Positions 7,844 to 15,415 of a stretch of 45,407 nucleotides of DNA are shown piece after piece; positions within the stretch are counted from its first letter, which is position 1, and each line of letters begins with the position of its first letter. The stretch is from Bryobacteraceae bacterium (GTDB lineage: Bacteria > Acidobacteriota > Terriglobia > Bryobacterales > Bryobacteraceae): contig JAICXC010000032.1 of the NCBI GenBank assembly GCA_025980665.1, positions 1 through 45,407 on the forward strand, read 5' to 3'. The notes under the pieces are model-generated. The model saw nothing but the letters and a program-made list of their open reading frames with translations, was not told the DNA's origin and did not search any database. The position numbers and the translations under genes are program-made.

Positions 7844-8592
7844 ATGAGCCACGACGCCGAACCGTTAATACATGTCGACCATGTATCGAAATCCTTCGGG
7901 CGGCGTCCGGTCCTGTAGGATGTCTCCTTCGAAGTCGCGGCGGGTGAGGCTTTTTGCATCCTTGGAAAAAGCGGCACTGACAAGAGCGTGACCTTGAAAC
8001 TCATGATTGGTCTACTCACAACCGACCGCGGAAGCATCGTGATCGACGGCGACGAAGTCCAAAAGCTTGATCGAAAGACGCATCTGGAAACCCGCAAGAA
8101 GATCGGGTTCATGTTTCAGGACGGTGCGCTGTTTGATTCCATTTCCCTGTCTGAAAACTTGGCATTTCCGTTACGGCGTCACACCTCGAAATCCGAAAAA
8201 GAAATCCGGGAGATCGTGCGCGAAAGCTTTCGGAAGTAGGCTTGGAGAAAGACCTGAACACAATGCCCGCCGATCTTTCGGGCGGCATGCGCAAGCGGGC
8301 CGGCCTAGCTCGGGCGTTGGTCCTCGACCCCCCTATTCTTCTGGTGGATGAACCTGGGAGCAGTCTGGATACCATTACCGCTGCAGAGATATACGGCCTA
8401 TTGCAGGAGCTCAATGAGAGGCAGGGGACCACTTTGGTGGCCGTGACTCACGACGCGGCGCGCGTTCGCGGCTTGCAGACCGGATGGGTATTTTGGAACA
8501 CGGCCGCATGATCGCTTCCGGCACACCGGAGGAACTGGCCGATAGCCGCGATGAACTGGTCCGAGTCCTCGCATCCGGAGAAGAGGGAAAAA
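7844..8592 (+). pseudogene. mlaF: MlaF-type ABC ATPase, broken by a stop codon and frameshifts
   Basis: Translation from ATG 7844 gives MSHDAEPLIHVDHVSKSFGR, then an in-frame TAG at 7916-7918 where the family has the residue before DVSF. The Walker A motif reads GKSGTDKS, with Asp (GAC, 7978-7980) in place of the invariant Gly of GxxGxGKS. The frame continues through FMFQDGALFDSISLSENLAF, stops at 8237, resumes in another frame (GLEKDLNTMPADLSGGMRKR, ILLVDEPGSSLD, TLVAVTHD), and changes frame once more near 8480 (MGILEHGRMIASGTPEELAD). Signature and Walker B motifs survive. MlaF would have powered lipid transport with MlaE and MlaD. One stop, two frameshifts and a damaged nucleotide-binding loop make activity unlikely. 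The true 3' end is unclear, since no stop appears before the next gene begins. Confidence 0.82.
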
Positions 8593-9813
8593 ATGTTGTC
8601 TCCAAAAGCAAGCGTGGGCGCGTTTCTCATCGGAGGAATTCTATTGTTCGGGGTGGGGCTGTTTTTAATCGGCAGCCGCCAAAAAGTCTTCACCCGTGGT
8701 TTCCATGTGTACTCGGATTTTGCGAGTGTCTCCGGTCTTCAGGCCCGTGCGAATGTTCGTGTCTCGGGACTGGACGCCGGCGAAGTGGAAGAGATACAGG
8801 TTCCCTCGAACGCTTCATCGGTGTTTCGCGTGAAGCTGCGCTTCACCGAGAAGGTTCATCCTTTGGTGCGCCAGGACTCTATTGCGGTAATCCAAACCGA
8901 AGGATTAGTGGGCGACAAATTTGTCGAGATCGACAAAGGTCGCGCACAGAGCGAGGAATGCAAGGAAGGCGGAACGATCCCCAGCAAGGAGCCCTTCGAT
9001 TTCGCGGATCTGATGCAGGACGCTCGCACTCTGTTCAAGACCACGAACACAACTCTCCAGGGCACAGGTCAGGTGGCCGACAACATGAATCAAGCCCTGG
9101 GCACGTTCCTACGTCCGCAAAATGATGGGAAGAACGGTGCGGTGCATCTGAACGAAACAATGGCCAGCGCGCAGCGCGCCATGAACAACCTGGCCGACGA
9201 TACGGAGGCTATGAAGCACAATTTCCTATTGCGCGGTTTCTTCCGCAAACGTGGTTTTTTCGACCTGGGTGACCTTATGCCGGCCCAATATCGGACCAGC
9301 AAGTTCGTGAAAGACAAATCCGTCAAGCGCGTCTGGCTGGACGCAGGCCAGATCTTTTCGTCACCGGCCAAGGGCACGGATGAATTGTCTCCGCAGGGAC
9401 GCGCGGAGGTCGACAAGGCCATGGCGCAATTCGTTCCTGATTTGCCCAACCGTCCGATCGTAGTTGAAGGCTACTCTGAACGCCGGTCACCGGACGAGCG
9501 CTTTCGCCGGTCGCAGCAGCACGCTCTTGCTTTGCAGCGCTATGTGCAAACCCGTTTTAAGCTAGCTGCGAACCTGGTAGGCGCCATCCCGTTAGGAGAT
9601 ACCCCTCCGGATTCGACGGGCAAACAGCAGTGGGACGGAGCGGCTCTGGTGCTGTTGCCCTGCGGCGGGTGTAAGAGGCCCAAAAAAGCGACCATGCAAA
9701 GTTTGCACTGGTATTTTCTCCCGTGCCGACACAAATGCAACATTTTCTTAGCGTCACCGAACAGCGCTCTTGCATGCGGAAGTCCTTTGTTTTTAATAAC
9801 AATATGGTACTAG
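8593..9813 (+). CDS. mlaD: MlaD/MCE-domain lipid-binding protein with OmpA-like C-terminal region
   Basis: ATG 8593 follows a GAGGG ribosome site and gives 406 residues. Residues 7-26 form a membrane anchor (VGAFLIGGILLFGVGLFLIG). Residues about 30-115 are an MCE domain (VYSDFASVSGLQARANVRVS, GDKFVEIDKG), which in the Mla system forms a periplasmic ring that carries lipids between membranes. A helical region follows, and about residues 260-355 resemble an OmpA-type fold (SPQGRAEVDKAMAQF, IVVEGYSERRSPDERF, RRSQQHALALQRYV). The last 50 or so residues are Cys-rich and unlike the rest (KRPKKATMQSLHW); a TAA lies one frame away at about 9674, so a late indel may have extended the frame. It is the only member of the operon with an unbroken frame, but its partners are damaged. 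Confidence 0.78.
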   Translation: MLSPKASVGAFLIGGILLFGVGLFLIGSRQKVFTRGFHVYSDFASVSGLQARANVRVSGLDAGEVEEIQVPSNASSVFRVKLRFTEKVHPLVRQDSIAVIQTEGLVGDKFVEIDKGRAQSEECKEGGTIPSKEPFDFADLMQDARTLFKTTNTTLQGTGQVADNMNQALGTFLRPQNDGKNGAVHLNETMASAQRAMNNLADDTEAMKHNFLLRGFFRKRGFFDLGDLMPAQYRTSKFVKDKSVKRVWLDAGQIFSSPAKGTDELSPQGRAEVDKAMAQFVPDLPNRPIVVEGYSERRSPDERFRRSQQHALALQRYVQTRFKLAANLVGAIPLGDTPPDSTGKQQWDGAALVLLPCGGCKRPKKATMQSLHWYFLPCRHKCNIFLASPNSALACGSPLFLITIWY

Positions 9814-9862
9814 GGACCGATCTCCATGCACAACGGTTGCCAAGCTGCACAGGCGATTACAA

Positions 9863-10972
9863 ATGAAACTGTGGGTGCTTCCCGATGACGGACTGGCTCC
9901 GCTGTTGAAGGCCATAGACAGCGCACAGTCCACCATAGATATTCTGATCTTTAGATTCGACCGGGCGGACGTAGAGGCCGCCTTGGGGCGCGCCGTCGCC
10001 CGGGGCGTAGTGGTTCGCGCGTTAGTGGCGCATGCGAACAAAGCGGGTGAGGATGGCTTGCGCCGTCTTGAACAGCGCCTGTTGGCCGCAGGCGTGAGCG
10101 TGGCCCGAACGGCGGATGATCTGGTGCGCTACCACGGCAAGTTGATGATCGTGGACCGGCGTCAATTGTATCTCTTCGCCTTCAACTTCACCGCGCTCGA
10201 TACCGAGCGTACCCGTAGTTTTGCCGTCGTAACCAGTAACCGGACGCTGGTCCAGGAGAGCATCCGGCTATTCGATGCAGACAGCAAGAGGCATCCCTTT
10301 ACGCCGCGCGCCCGGACGCTGGTGGTCAGTCCCGAGAACGCCCGCAAGCGGCTGGGAGCATTTATTCGCGCGGCCAAAAGCGAAATCCTGATCTACGATC
10401 CGGTGGTCAGCGATCCAGCGATGATCCGGCTTCTCGAAGATCGCGCCAAAGCGGGTGTCACGGTCAGAATCATCGGCCGCCTGGCGCGTCGAAGTCCTAA
10501 GCTCCAAGCACACAAGCTCCCGAAACTTCGATTGCATACGCGAACCATCATTCGCGACGGCAATCATGCGTTTGTAGGTAGCCAGAGCCTGCGAGCGGCT
10601 GAGCTCGATGCGCGCCGCGAGGTTGGGGTGATATTTTCCGACCGAAAGACGGTGACGGGTCTGGCGAAAGTCTTTCGCGACGACTGGCAGCTGGCCGAAA
10701 AAAGCGAAAAGCGGATACATACCGCCGAAAAAGCGCCGGTCGAGAAAGTCGCAAAAAAGCTGGCTAAGGCAGTCGCGAAAGAGTTGCCGCCCGTAGCCCC
10801 CGTACTGGAGGAACTTATTAAGGAGATGGGGGTGGAGAAGGAAAAACTAGATCTGCTTCCCGGCGAAGTCGAAGCGAATGTGAAAGACGCAGTTAAGGCG
10901 GCGGTCAAAGAGGTTGTGCAAGAAGCTGTCGAAAGCGTTGCCGACGAGAAGAATGAGAAAGACGCCGCGTAG
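9863..10972 (+). CDS. Phospholipase D-like phosphotransferase with charged C-terminal tail
   Basis: A 369-residue protein with two PLD half-domains. The first HKD motif is canonical: YHGKLMIVD with His91, Lys93 and Asp98. The second reads LHTRTIIRDGNHAFVGSQSL with His225 and Asp232, but the usual Lys is Arg227; the downstream Ser-Gln-Ser and Glu (RREVGVIF) are kept. Family members transfer phosphatidyl groups (cardiolipin synthase) or cleave phosphodiesters of lipids or DNA. There is no signal peptide or membrane segment, so it is probably cytoplasmic or peripheral. Residues about 285-369 form a Lys/Ala/Glu-rich, likely helical tail not typical of the family. It is downstream of the Mla remnants and convergent with the ACT gene, 5 bp apart. 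Confidence 0.8.
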   Translation: MKLWVLPDDGLAPLLKAIDSAQSTIDILIFRFDRADVEAALGRAVARGVVVRALVAHANKAGEDGLRRLEQRLLAAGVSVARTADDLVRYHGKLMIVDRRQLYLFAFNFTALDTERTRSFAVVTSNRTLVQESIRLFDADSKRHPFTPRARTLVVSPENARKRLGAFIRAAKSEILIYDPVVSDPAMIRLLEDRAKAGVTVRIIGRLARRSPKLQAHKLPKLRLHTRTIIRDGNHAFVGSQSLRAAELDARREVGVIFSDRKTVTGLAKVFRDDWQLAEKSEKRIHTAEKAPVEKVAKKLAKAVAKELPPVAPVLEELIKEMGVEKEKLDLLPGEVEANVKDAVKAAVKEVVQEAVESVADEKNEKDAA

Positions 10973-10977
10973 GCGCC

Positions 10978-11430
10978 TCACGGCTGTGAGAGCTGCGTTG
11001 AGGTGCCGGGAGGCGTCACCGCTCCCAGAGCAGTGGCAGCGCGCTGGTGATCCTCTTCCTTCACGTAAATTACGTATCCATAGCGGCCGCTGCCATCCGT
11101 GACGCCGCTGGATGCATAGATGTGGACCCCGGCATCGAGCAGCATCCTCTGAATCTCGGCAAGGGTACCGAGTTGATCGTCGCCCTGCACCAATAAAGCA
11201 TGCAGGGGACCCGTTAGCTCGTACCCCAATTTCCCGGCCAGCTGAACAAATTTCGTGGGCGTGTCCGGGAAGATAGTCAGCTCCACGTGATTCGGACCGA
11301 AGGGCACCGCGCTAAACGCAAGCAGGTTCACTTCGCCCGAAGCCAACTGAGCAAGAAGTTCATACGCCTTCTCCGGCGCGTCATGAATCCGGACGTAAAA
11401 ATACTCAACGTTTCTCACGCTCAACGACAT
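10978..11430 (-). CDS. ACT-domain protein
   Basis: A 150-residue cytoplasmic protein that reads as two ACT-type beta-alpha-beta units. The first covers about residues 7-65 (NVEYFYVRIHDAPEKAYELL ... VELTIFP) and the second about 72-135 (GPLHALLVQGDDQLGTLAEI, LLDAGVHIYASSGVTDGSGR, YGYVIYV). The phrase DQLGTLAEI followed by LLDAGVHIYA is the usual ACT ligand-binding edge. Such stand-alone tandem ACT proteins are thought to sense amino acids or other small molecules, with no enzyme domain of their own. The C-terminal 15 residues are Pro/Thr/Ser-rich. No partner gene is obvious next to it. Confidence 0.78.
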   Translation of the reverse strand: MSLSVRNVEYFYVRIHDAPEKAYELLAQLASGEVNLLAFSAVPFGPNHVELTIFPDTPTKFVQLAGKLGYELTGPLHALLVQGDDQLGTLAEIQRMLLDAGVHIYASSGVTDGSGRYGYVIYVKEEDHQRAATALGAVTPPGTSTQLSQP

Positions 11431-11515
11431 TCTGAGTCCTCGCCAATACTATCGCAAGTCGCGAGCTAGCTGCAGAGTCGCCGCCGCCTGAGCCGCCTCC
11501 CATCCACAACCAGTG

Positions 11516-11677
11516 ATGCTTTTTATGTTCCGGGTTGAGTCCGACAAACCGGAATTTCATGTGAAGCCGTTCCGCTGCAAGGAATGCAATTTCAGGGGCA
11601 GACCGCCCTCAGCCCGTAAATCGGGGCCAAAGGGGCCTCGCGAACCCATGGCTTGGGGCCGGTCGCCAGGAGCTTAG
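11516..11677 (+). CDS. Doubtful small ORF in an otherwise empty 327-bp gap
   Basis: The stretch 11431-11757 between the ACT gene and the ClC gene holds no recognisable gene. The best candidate is this 53-codon frame, which has a Cys pair in FRCKECNFRG suggesting half of a zinc knuckle, followed by a basic, Pro- and Gly-rich tail. No ribosome-binding site is evident. It could be a remnant of a longer zinc-ribbon protein or chance. The remaining part of the gap shows nothing I can name. Confidence 0.22.
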   Translation: MLFMFRVESDKPEFHVKPFRCKECNFRGRPPSARKSGPKGPREPMAWGRSPGA

Positions 11678-11757
11678 GGTCGTCTACGCGTTCAACTGCG
11701 CCGTCTGGGGTGCCGCGCGCCTCGATACTCGCGTGACGATCGTAATTACCCCTTAAC

Positions 11758-13563
11758 TCATGTTCGTTTTTCGACAGTGGCCGCTCTGCCGAACGGAAGC
11801 CGAATTCGAATTACGCGTTCGCGATCCCGCTCCTCTGCAAGATTGCGGGCCCGCGCGTGAAGGAGATCCTGCAGGGAGACCATGCCGGCTAACTTTCCGG
11901 GCGCAGCCGGATCGAGCACCGGCATTCGCGTGAATCCGGTCGATGCCATGCGCTCGACTACCAGGCGGAGTGGCTCGTTCGCGTAGGCCACGACCGGAGC
12001 GCGGCGAACGAATTCTCCAATTGTCCGCGCAACCTTATGTTCGGCTGTGAGTTTACGGAGATCTTTACGCGTGATCACCCCGGCCAGCCGGTCTTCTGAA
12101 TCCAGCACCGGATAGAGATGCTGGCCGCGAAGCGAATGCTCAGGACGCAGGTGGCCGGCTGCCTCTTCGACAGTGGTGGCCGCCGCAAACGCGGCGACGG
12201 AAGTCCGCATCACCTCGCGCACAAACAGGATCTCCAGGGGATCCACCGAGTATTCGCGACTCAAGTGAAAGCCGCGCCGGCTTACCTTCTCTGTAAGGAT
12301 CGATCGCTTCAGCACCAGGACACTGACCGTGTACGCCAGCACGTTCGCCACCAAGAGCGGCAGCAGCGCGTTGAAATCGTGCGTAAGCTCAATCGCGAAC
12401 ACGATCCCGGTGAATGGCGAGCGCATGGTTCCTCCGAGAATCGCGCCCATGCTGATCAACGGCCAGAATCCGACGCCCATTTGGGGAAGAAACATTGCTT
12501 CCAGGCCGCCCAGGGCTCCGCCCATCATGAGCAACGGGGCAAGCACGCCTCCTGAAGTTCCGGAGCCCAACGCCACGGCCCAGATGATGGACTTTACCAG
12601 CAGGATTCCCGCGATCATGGCTCGGGGAACGTCGCCCTGGATTAAAGCGCCGATGGTGTCATAGCCGACTCCCAGCGCCTGCGGGAAGATCAAACCGCCG
12701 AGTCCGATCACCAGCCCGCCGATGGCTGGCCACCACATCCAATGAATCGGAAGCTTCTGAAATGCATCTTCGCTGGCATAAACTGCCCACGTCAAGAGCG
12801 CCGACAACAATCCGGCCAAAATCCCGGCGAGCACGCAACCGGCAAGGCCTGCGGGACCGATGAAGACCGGATGTGCGGGAACCGGGAATAACGGGCCCAC
12901 GCCGAGAATGTATCGTCGTGCGGCCCCGGCGGTCGCGCTGGCCAGAGCCACTGGAATCATGCTGCGCGGTTTCCATTCGAACAACAGCAATTCCACCGCA
13001 AGTAATACGGAAGCTAAAGGCGCGGCGAAGGTCGCGGACATTCCGGCCGCCGCTCCAGCCACCAGCAATGTTTTACGTTCGGCGCTGCTCAAGTGGAACA
13101 ACTGCGCGATCATCGAGCCGAAAGCGCCGCCGGTCATAATGATCGGACCTTCGGCTCCGAAGGGACCTCCCGATCCGATGGAGATGGCCGCCGACAACGG
13201 TTTCAGCACGGCCAATCGGGGCTGAACCCGGCTCCCGTGGATCAGAATCGATTCCAGCGCTTCGGGAATTCCATGACCCCGAACCCGCTCCGAGCCGTAT
13301 CGGGCAATCAGTCCGACGATCAATGCCCCAACTATCGGAACCAGAACAGAATAGACGCCCAGGGTGTTCTGAGCCGGCGAGGCAGCCGCCGTGCTCCATC
13401 GCTGGAAATAGAAAAGATTTGTGAACAGACTGATGAGCCGGAGCAGCACGAACGCGACCCCCGTGCTAAGTAGCCCGATCGCGATGGCCAGCAACGATAA
13501 TATGAGAACTCGAGGCGTGACGGTGAAGTCACCCTGGGATTCGTGAGCTGCTTGTTTGCTCAT
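11758..13563 (-). CDS. ClC-family chloride channel/transporter with CBS pair
   Basis: A 601-residue membrane protein. The ClC selectivity motifs are present in order: GSGGPFGAEGP (about residues 130-141; family GSGIP and GKEGP loops), GSGTSGGVLAPLLMMGGALG (family GxFxP loop), and GAILGGTMRSPFTGIVFAIE. The Glu of GAEGP is the gating glutamate. About ten to twelve hydrophobic segments run from residue 20 to about 430. Residues about 445-580 form a CBS pair (VREVMRTSVAAFAA ... MASTGFTRMPVLDPAAPGKL), which usually senses adenine nucleotides. It exchanges or conducts chloride across the inner membrane. The start codon overlaps the stop of the marR gene (ATGA), so it is translated from the MarR transcript and is probably controlled by that regulator. 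Confidence 0.92.
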   Translation of the reverse strand: MSKQAAHESQGDFTVTPRVLILSLLAIAIGLLSTGVAFVLLRLISLFTNLFYFQRWSTAAASPAQNTLGVYSVLVPIVGALIVGLIARYGSERVRGHGIPEALESILIHGSRVQPRLAVLKPLSAAISIGSGGPFGAEGPIIMTGGAFGSMIAQLFHLSSAERKTLLVAGAAAGMSATFAAPLASVLLAVELLLFEWKPRSMIPVALASATAGAARRYILGVGPLFPVPAHPVFIGPAGLAGCVLAGILAGLLSALLTWAVYASEDAFQKLPIHWMWWPAIGGLVIGLGGLIFPQALGVGYDTIGALIQGDVPRAMIAGILLVKSIIWAVALGSGTSGGVLAPLLMMGGALGGLEAMFLPQMGVGFWPLISMGAILGGTMRSPFTGIVFAIELTHDFNALLPLLVANVLAYTVSVLVLKRSILTEKVSRRGFHLSREYSVDPLEILFVREVMRTSVAAFAAATTVEEAAGHLRPEHSLRGQHLYPVLDSEDRLAGVITRKDLRKLTAEHKVARTIGEFVRRAPVVAYANEPLRLVVERMASTGFTRMPVLDPAAPGKLAGMVSLQDLLHARARNLAEERDRERVIRIRLPFGRAATVEKRT

Positions 13564-13988
13564 GCTGCGTTCACTGCTCGACTTCCACGCAGGATCGCAC
13601 GCAGGGCCTTGGCTAGCTCCGGACCTTTGACTTTTAACTCATCGCGATGCGCCATCGAAAGCGACCGTAGCTTGGCGGTCCCCTGAGCGGTCAGATGGAG
13701 GAGGATCTGGCGGCCATCGGCCGGGTCCGGTTTGCGCTTGACGAATCCGGACGATTCCAGCCGATTGACCAGCTCGACCGTGGTGTGATGGCGTAGGGCG
13801 AGGCGATTCGCCAGCTCCCCGATCGTTGGGTGAGCGCCTGCGGGCAGTCCCTTAAGCGCGAGCAAAGCTTGATGCTGGTGCGGCTCGATCCCATGCTCTC
13901 GTGCCCGGGCCTCGCTGAAGTGAAAAAAATGCCGGAGCTGGTAGCGAAACTCGGCCAGCTCCTGGTAGTCACGTAAGGTCAAATCCAC
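13560..13988 (-). CDS. MarR-family transcriptional regulator
   Basis: The frame is open far upstream, but that part overlaps a real gene in another frame. The GTG at 13988-13986 gives 142 residues beginning VDLTLRDYQELAEFRYQLRH. The winged helix-turn-helix lies at about residues 55-110 (PTIGELANRLALRHHTTVEL, VNRLESSGFVKRKPDPADGR), with the basic DxR wing tip typical of MarR proteins. A palindrome (13992-14010) ends 3 bp before the start codon, and a -10-like TACGAT inside it lies 6 nt from the GTG, so the mRNA may be leaderless and self-repressed. The 3' end overlaps the ClC gene by 4 bp. The ligand is unknown; because of the coupling it probably controls chloride transport. Confidence 0.85.
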   Translation of the reverse strand: MDLTLRDYQELAEFRYQLRHFFHFSEARAREHGIEPHQHQALLALKGLPAGAHPTIGELANRLALRHHTTVELVNRLESSGFVKRKPDPADGRQILLHLTAQGTAKLRSLSMAHRDELKVKGPELAKALRAILRGSRAVNAA

Positions 13989-13991
13989 AAA

Positions 13992-14010
13992 TATATCGTA
14001 GCACGATATA
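13992..14010. promoter_or_regulatory. Palindromic operator overlapping the marR promoter
   Basis: TATATCGT (13992-13999), spacer AGC, ACGATATA (14003-14010) is a perfect 8-bp inverted repeat. On the minus strand it contains an extended -10 (TGCTACGAT, hexamer at 13995-14000) whose last base is 6 nt from the GTG start; a TTGTCG at 14026-14021 could be a poor -35 with a long spacer. MarR-family proteins commonly bind palindromes of this size over their own promoter, so autoregulation of marR-clc is the natural reading. Confidence 0.6.
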
Positions 14011-14028
14011 AAGTGCGGATCGACAACC

Positions 14029-14874
14029 CTACTTTCTTCGAAAGACCGACTCGTCTTTGAGAAGTTTTTCGTAACGCTGCAAGTCAGTGTTGTTTTCCGC
14101 GCATTCGTATTCGCGCAGCCGAGTGCCGGGACGAAGCATGATCGTGCTGTGCTGGACCCACGGTTTGGTAAGCACCGCGGGGTCTTCCATGGTGACCTCG
14201 TAGGCAATCGTGTTCTGGTCCATACGCGTGAATTTTTCGACCACGTGTAATTTGTCGCTATGAAATGTCCCGGTGCCGGCCAGCCAAGTTTTGTCATTGA
14301 ACCCAATGACATCGACGACTAGCGTGTCTCCTTCCCAATGGCCGACAGAATCGCCCATGAAGGAGGCTTCCAGATCGTCGGGATGCTTCGCATCAATCTG
14401 GATCACCCGGAACACGTGGAATACTTCGAACAACATCACGATCGTTTTGGGGGTCTGCACGATCTGCATTGGGAACAGCCCCATCGTCGTGGTCCGCGGC
14501 ACCCCTGGCGACAGGCAGCGAGCCATGGGATCGTCAATCCCGCGGCGGTTAAAGGATTCGAGGACTTTCTCGGCTGCCCACGGCTGGTAAGGCGCCTTTT
14601 CCTGCGCGCCACGGACGGCGAATGGAGTGACCTGGCCGGTCGTGGCGTTGGTGCCTCCGCCGCCATTGGCCTCTTCCCAGGTTCCAATGCGACTGCTACC
14701 GCCCTGCCAGACCCCAGTTAAATCCGGTTTGCCGTCGGATGCGCGCGGTACCTTCGAGGTACTTCCTTGGCCCGTCGTTTGGCTTGTGCCTGTGGTTTGA
14801 CCTGAAGTGATGAGCGGCAAAGCAGCGAGCGCCGCAGCAGCCACCAGATTGCAGACAATGCGAGATTGTGACAT
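14029..14874 (-). CDS. Secreted protein of unknown function, acidobacterial DGKPDLTGVW family
   Basis: A 281-residue exported protein with a signal peptide (RIVCNLVAAAALAALPLITS) and then a Thr/Gln/Gly-rich linker. The recognisable parts are SDGKPDLTGVWQGG at about residue 46, a central DDPMARCLSPGVPRTTTMG, and SVGHWEGDTLVVDVIGFNDK with later YECAENN. The same landmarks (GKPNFSGTYEW, CMPAGFPSGM, PVGHWEGDTLVIETTNF, YEYVCEENN) occur in the protein at 37223-37972, so the two are paralogues. Such proteins are very abundant in Acidobacteriota, mostly annotated as hypothetical. It follows the DUF6152 gene by 11 bp; the pair is likely one transcript. The MarR promoter begins 19 bp beyond its stop. 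Confidence 0.7.
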   Translation of the reverse strand: MSQSRIVCNLVAAAALAALPLITSGQTTGTSQTTGQGSTSKVPRASDGKPDLTGVWQGGSSRIGTWEEANGGGGTNATTGQVTPFAVRGAQEKAPYQPWAAEKVLESFNRRGIDDPMARCLSPGVPRTTTMGLFPMQIVQTPKTIVMLFEVFHVFRVIQIDAKHPDDLEASFMGDSVGHWEGDTLVVDVIGFNDKTWLAGTGTFHSDKLHVVEKFTRMDQNTIAYEVTMEDPAVLTKPWVQHSTIMLRPGTRLREYECAENNTDLQRYEKLLKDESVFRRK

Positions 14875-14885
14875 CGGAATCCTTC

Positions 14886-15326
14886 CTACTTCGTGGGGTC
14901 AGCAACTGCCGGCGCATTTCCGCCATCGCCGGTGCCGGCCGGTGGTCCGAAGAACAGCTTCTTGCCGTCCTTAAAAGTGACCTCACGAGAATGACCCCAA
15001 TCGCTGCCATCGCGCGCGTGCCATCCAGTTACGGTGATCTCGTCGCCCTGCTTGAGGGTGACGTCCTTTTTCCATCCCGTCCGATAAAGCACATTCGGAG
15101 GAAAGCCTTCCAACTTCCAGTTGCTGACCTTGCCGGACGCATCTTTCACATCCAGATAGAAGAAACTATGCGGATTGGTCCACTCCACCTTGGTTACGAT
15201 ACCGGTCAAAGTTATCGGCTTGTTCGCGTCGTACTCCGCCCCAAAAGAGTGATGGGCGGAGGCGGAGACGCTCGCCGCGAGCAATAACATGAAGGTTGCA
15301 AATGGCAGATTCCTGGCTTTCTTCAT
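14886..15326 (-). CDS. DUF6152-like secreted protein
   Basis: The ATG at 15326-15324 yields 146 residues starting with a signal peptide (MKKARNLPFATFMLLLAASV ... SASA). The mature protein begins AHHSFGAEYD, continues with ITLTGIVTKVEWTNPHSFFY and ends in a small all-beta domain (GDEITVTGWHARDGSD). AHHSFxAEFD and VEWxNPH are the signature of DUF6152, a small exported OB-like family of unknown role whose histidines might bind metal. A promoter with a near-consensus -35 and a -10 exactly 6 nt before the ATG lies directly upstream. The gene is divergent from an IclR regulator and followed by the DGKPDLTGVW-type protein; the same two-gene order recurs at 37223-38380. Confidence 0.78.
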   Translation of the reverse strand: MKKARNLPFATFMLLLAASVSASAHHSFGAEYDANKPITLTGIVTKVEWTNPHSFFYLDVKDASGKVSNWKLEGFPPNVLYRTGWKKDVTLKQGDEITVTGWHARDGSDWGHSREVTFKDGKKLFFGPPAGTGDGGNAPAVADPTK

Positions 15327-15332
15327 GTGCGA

Positions 15333-15362
15333 AGCATAGAACCTATCGCCGGGTCGGGTCAA
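15333..15362 (-). promoter_or_regulatory. Promoter for the DUF6152 gene, apparently leaderless
   Basis: On the minus strand TTGACC (15362-15357) and TATGCT (15338-15333) are separated by 18 bp and resemble the sigma-70 -35 and -10 boxes. The ATG at 15326 begins 6 nt after the -10, the place where transcription would start, so the message probably lacks a leader and a ribosome-binding site. Confidence 0.55.
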
Positions 15363-15368
15363 CTCGAT

Positions 15369-15384
15369 GTTCAACCTATTGAAC
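15369..15384. promoter_or_regulatory. Candidate IclR operator between divergent promoters
   Basis: GTTCAA (15369-15374), CCTA, TTGAAC (15379-15384) form a perfect 6-bp inverted repeat. It overlaps the position of the iclR -35 region and lies 6 bp upstream of the DUF6152 -35 box. IclR-family proteins usually bind such short palindromes in the region shared with a divergent target gene, so this is a good candidate for control of both promoters. Confidence 0.55.
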
Positions 15385-15390
15385 TTTGCC

Positions 15391-15399
15391 TGTTATCAT
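15391..15399 (+). promoter_or_regulatory. Extended -10 for iclR
   Basis: TGTTATCAT reads as an extended -10 (TGn followed by TATCAT). Transcription would begin near 15406, which favours the GTG at 15416 as the start of the IclR protein over the upstream ATG at 15398 or TTG at 15386. Confidence 0.45.
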
Positions 15400-15415
15400 G
15401 TGCGAATCTGGTGGG

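Noticed and set aside
10977-10990. CTCAC/GTGAG hairpin at the junction of the PLD and ACT genes as a terminator
   Set aside because: Stem of only 5 bp with no T-run on either strand.
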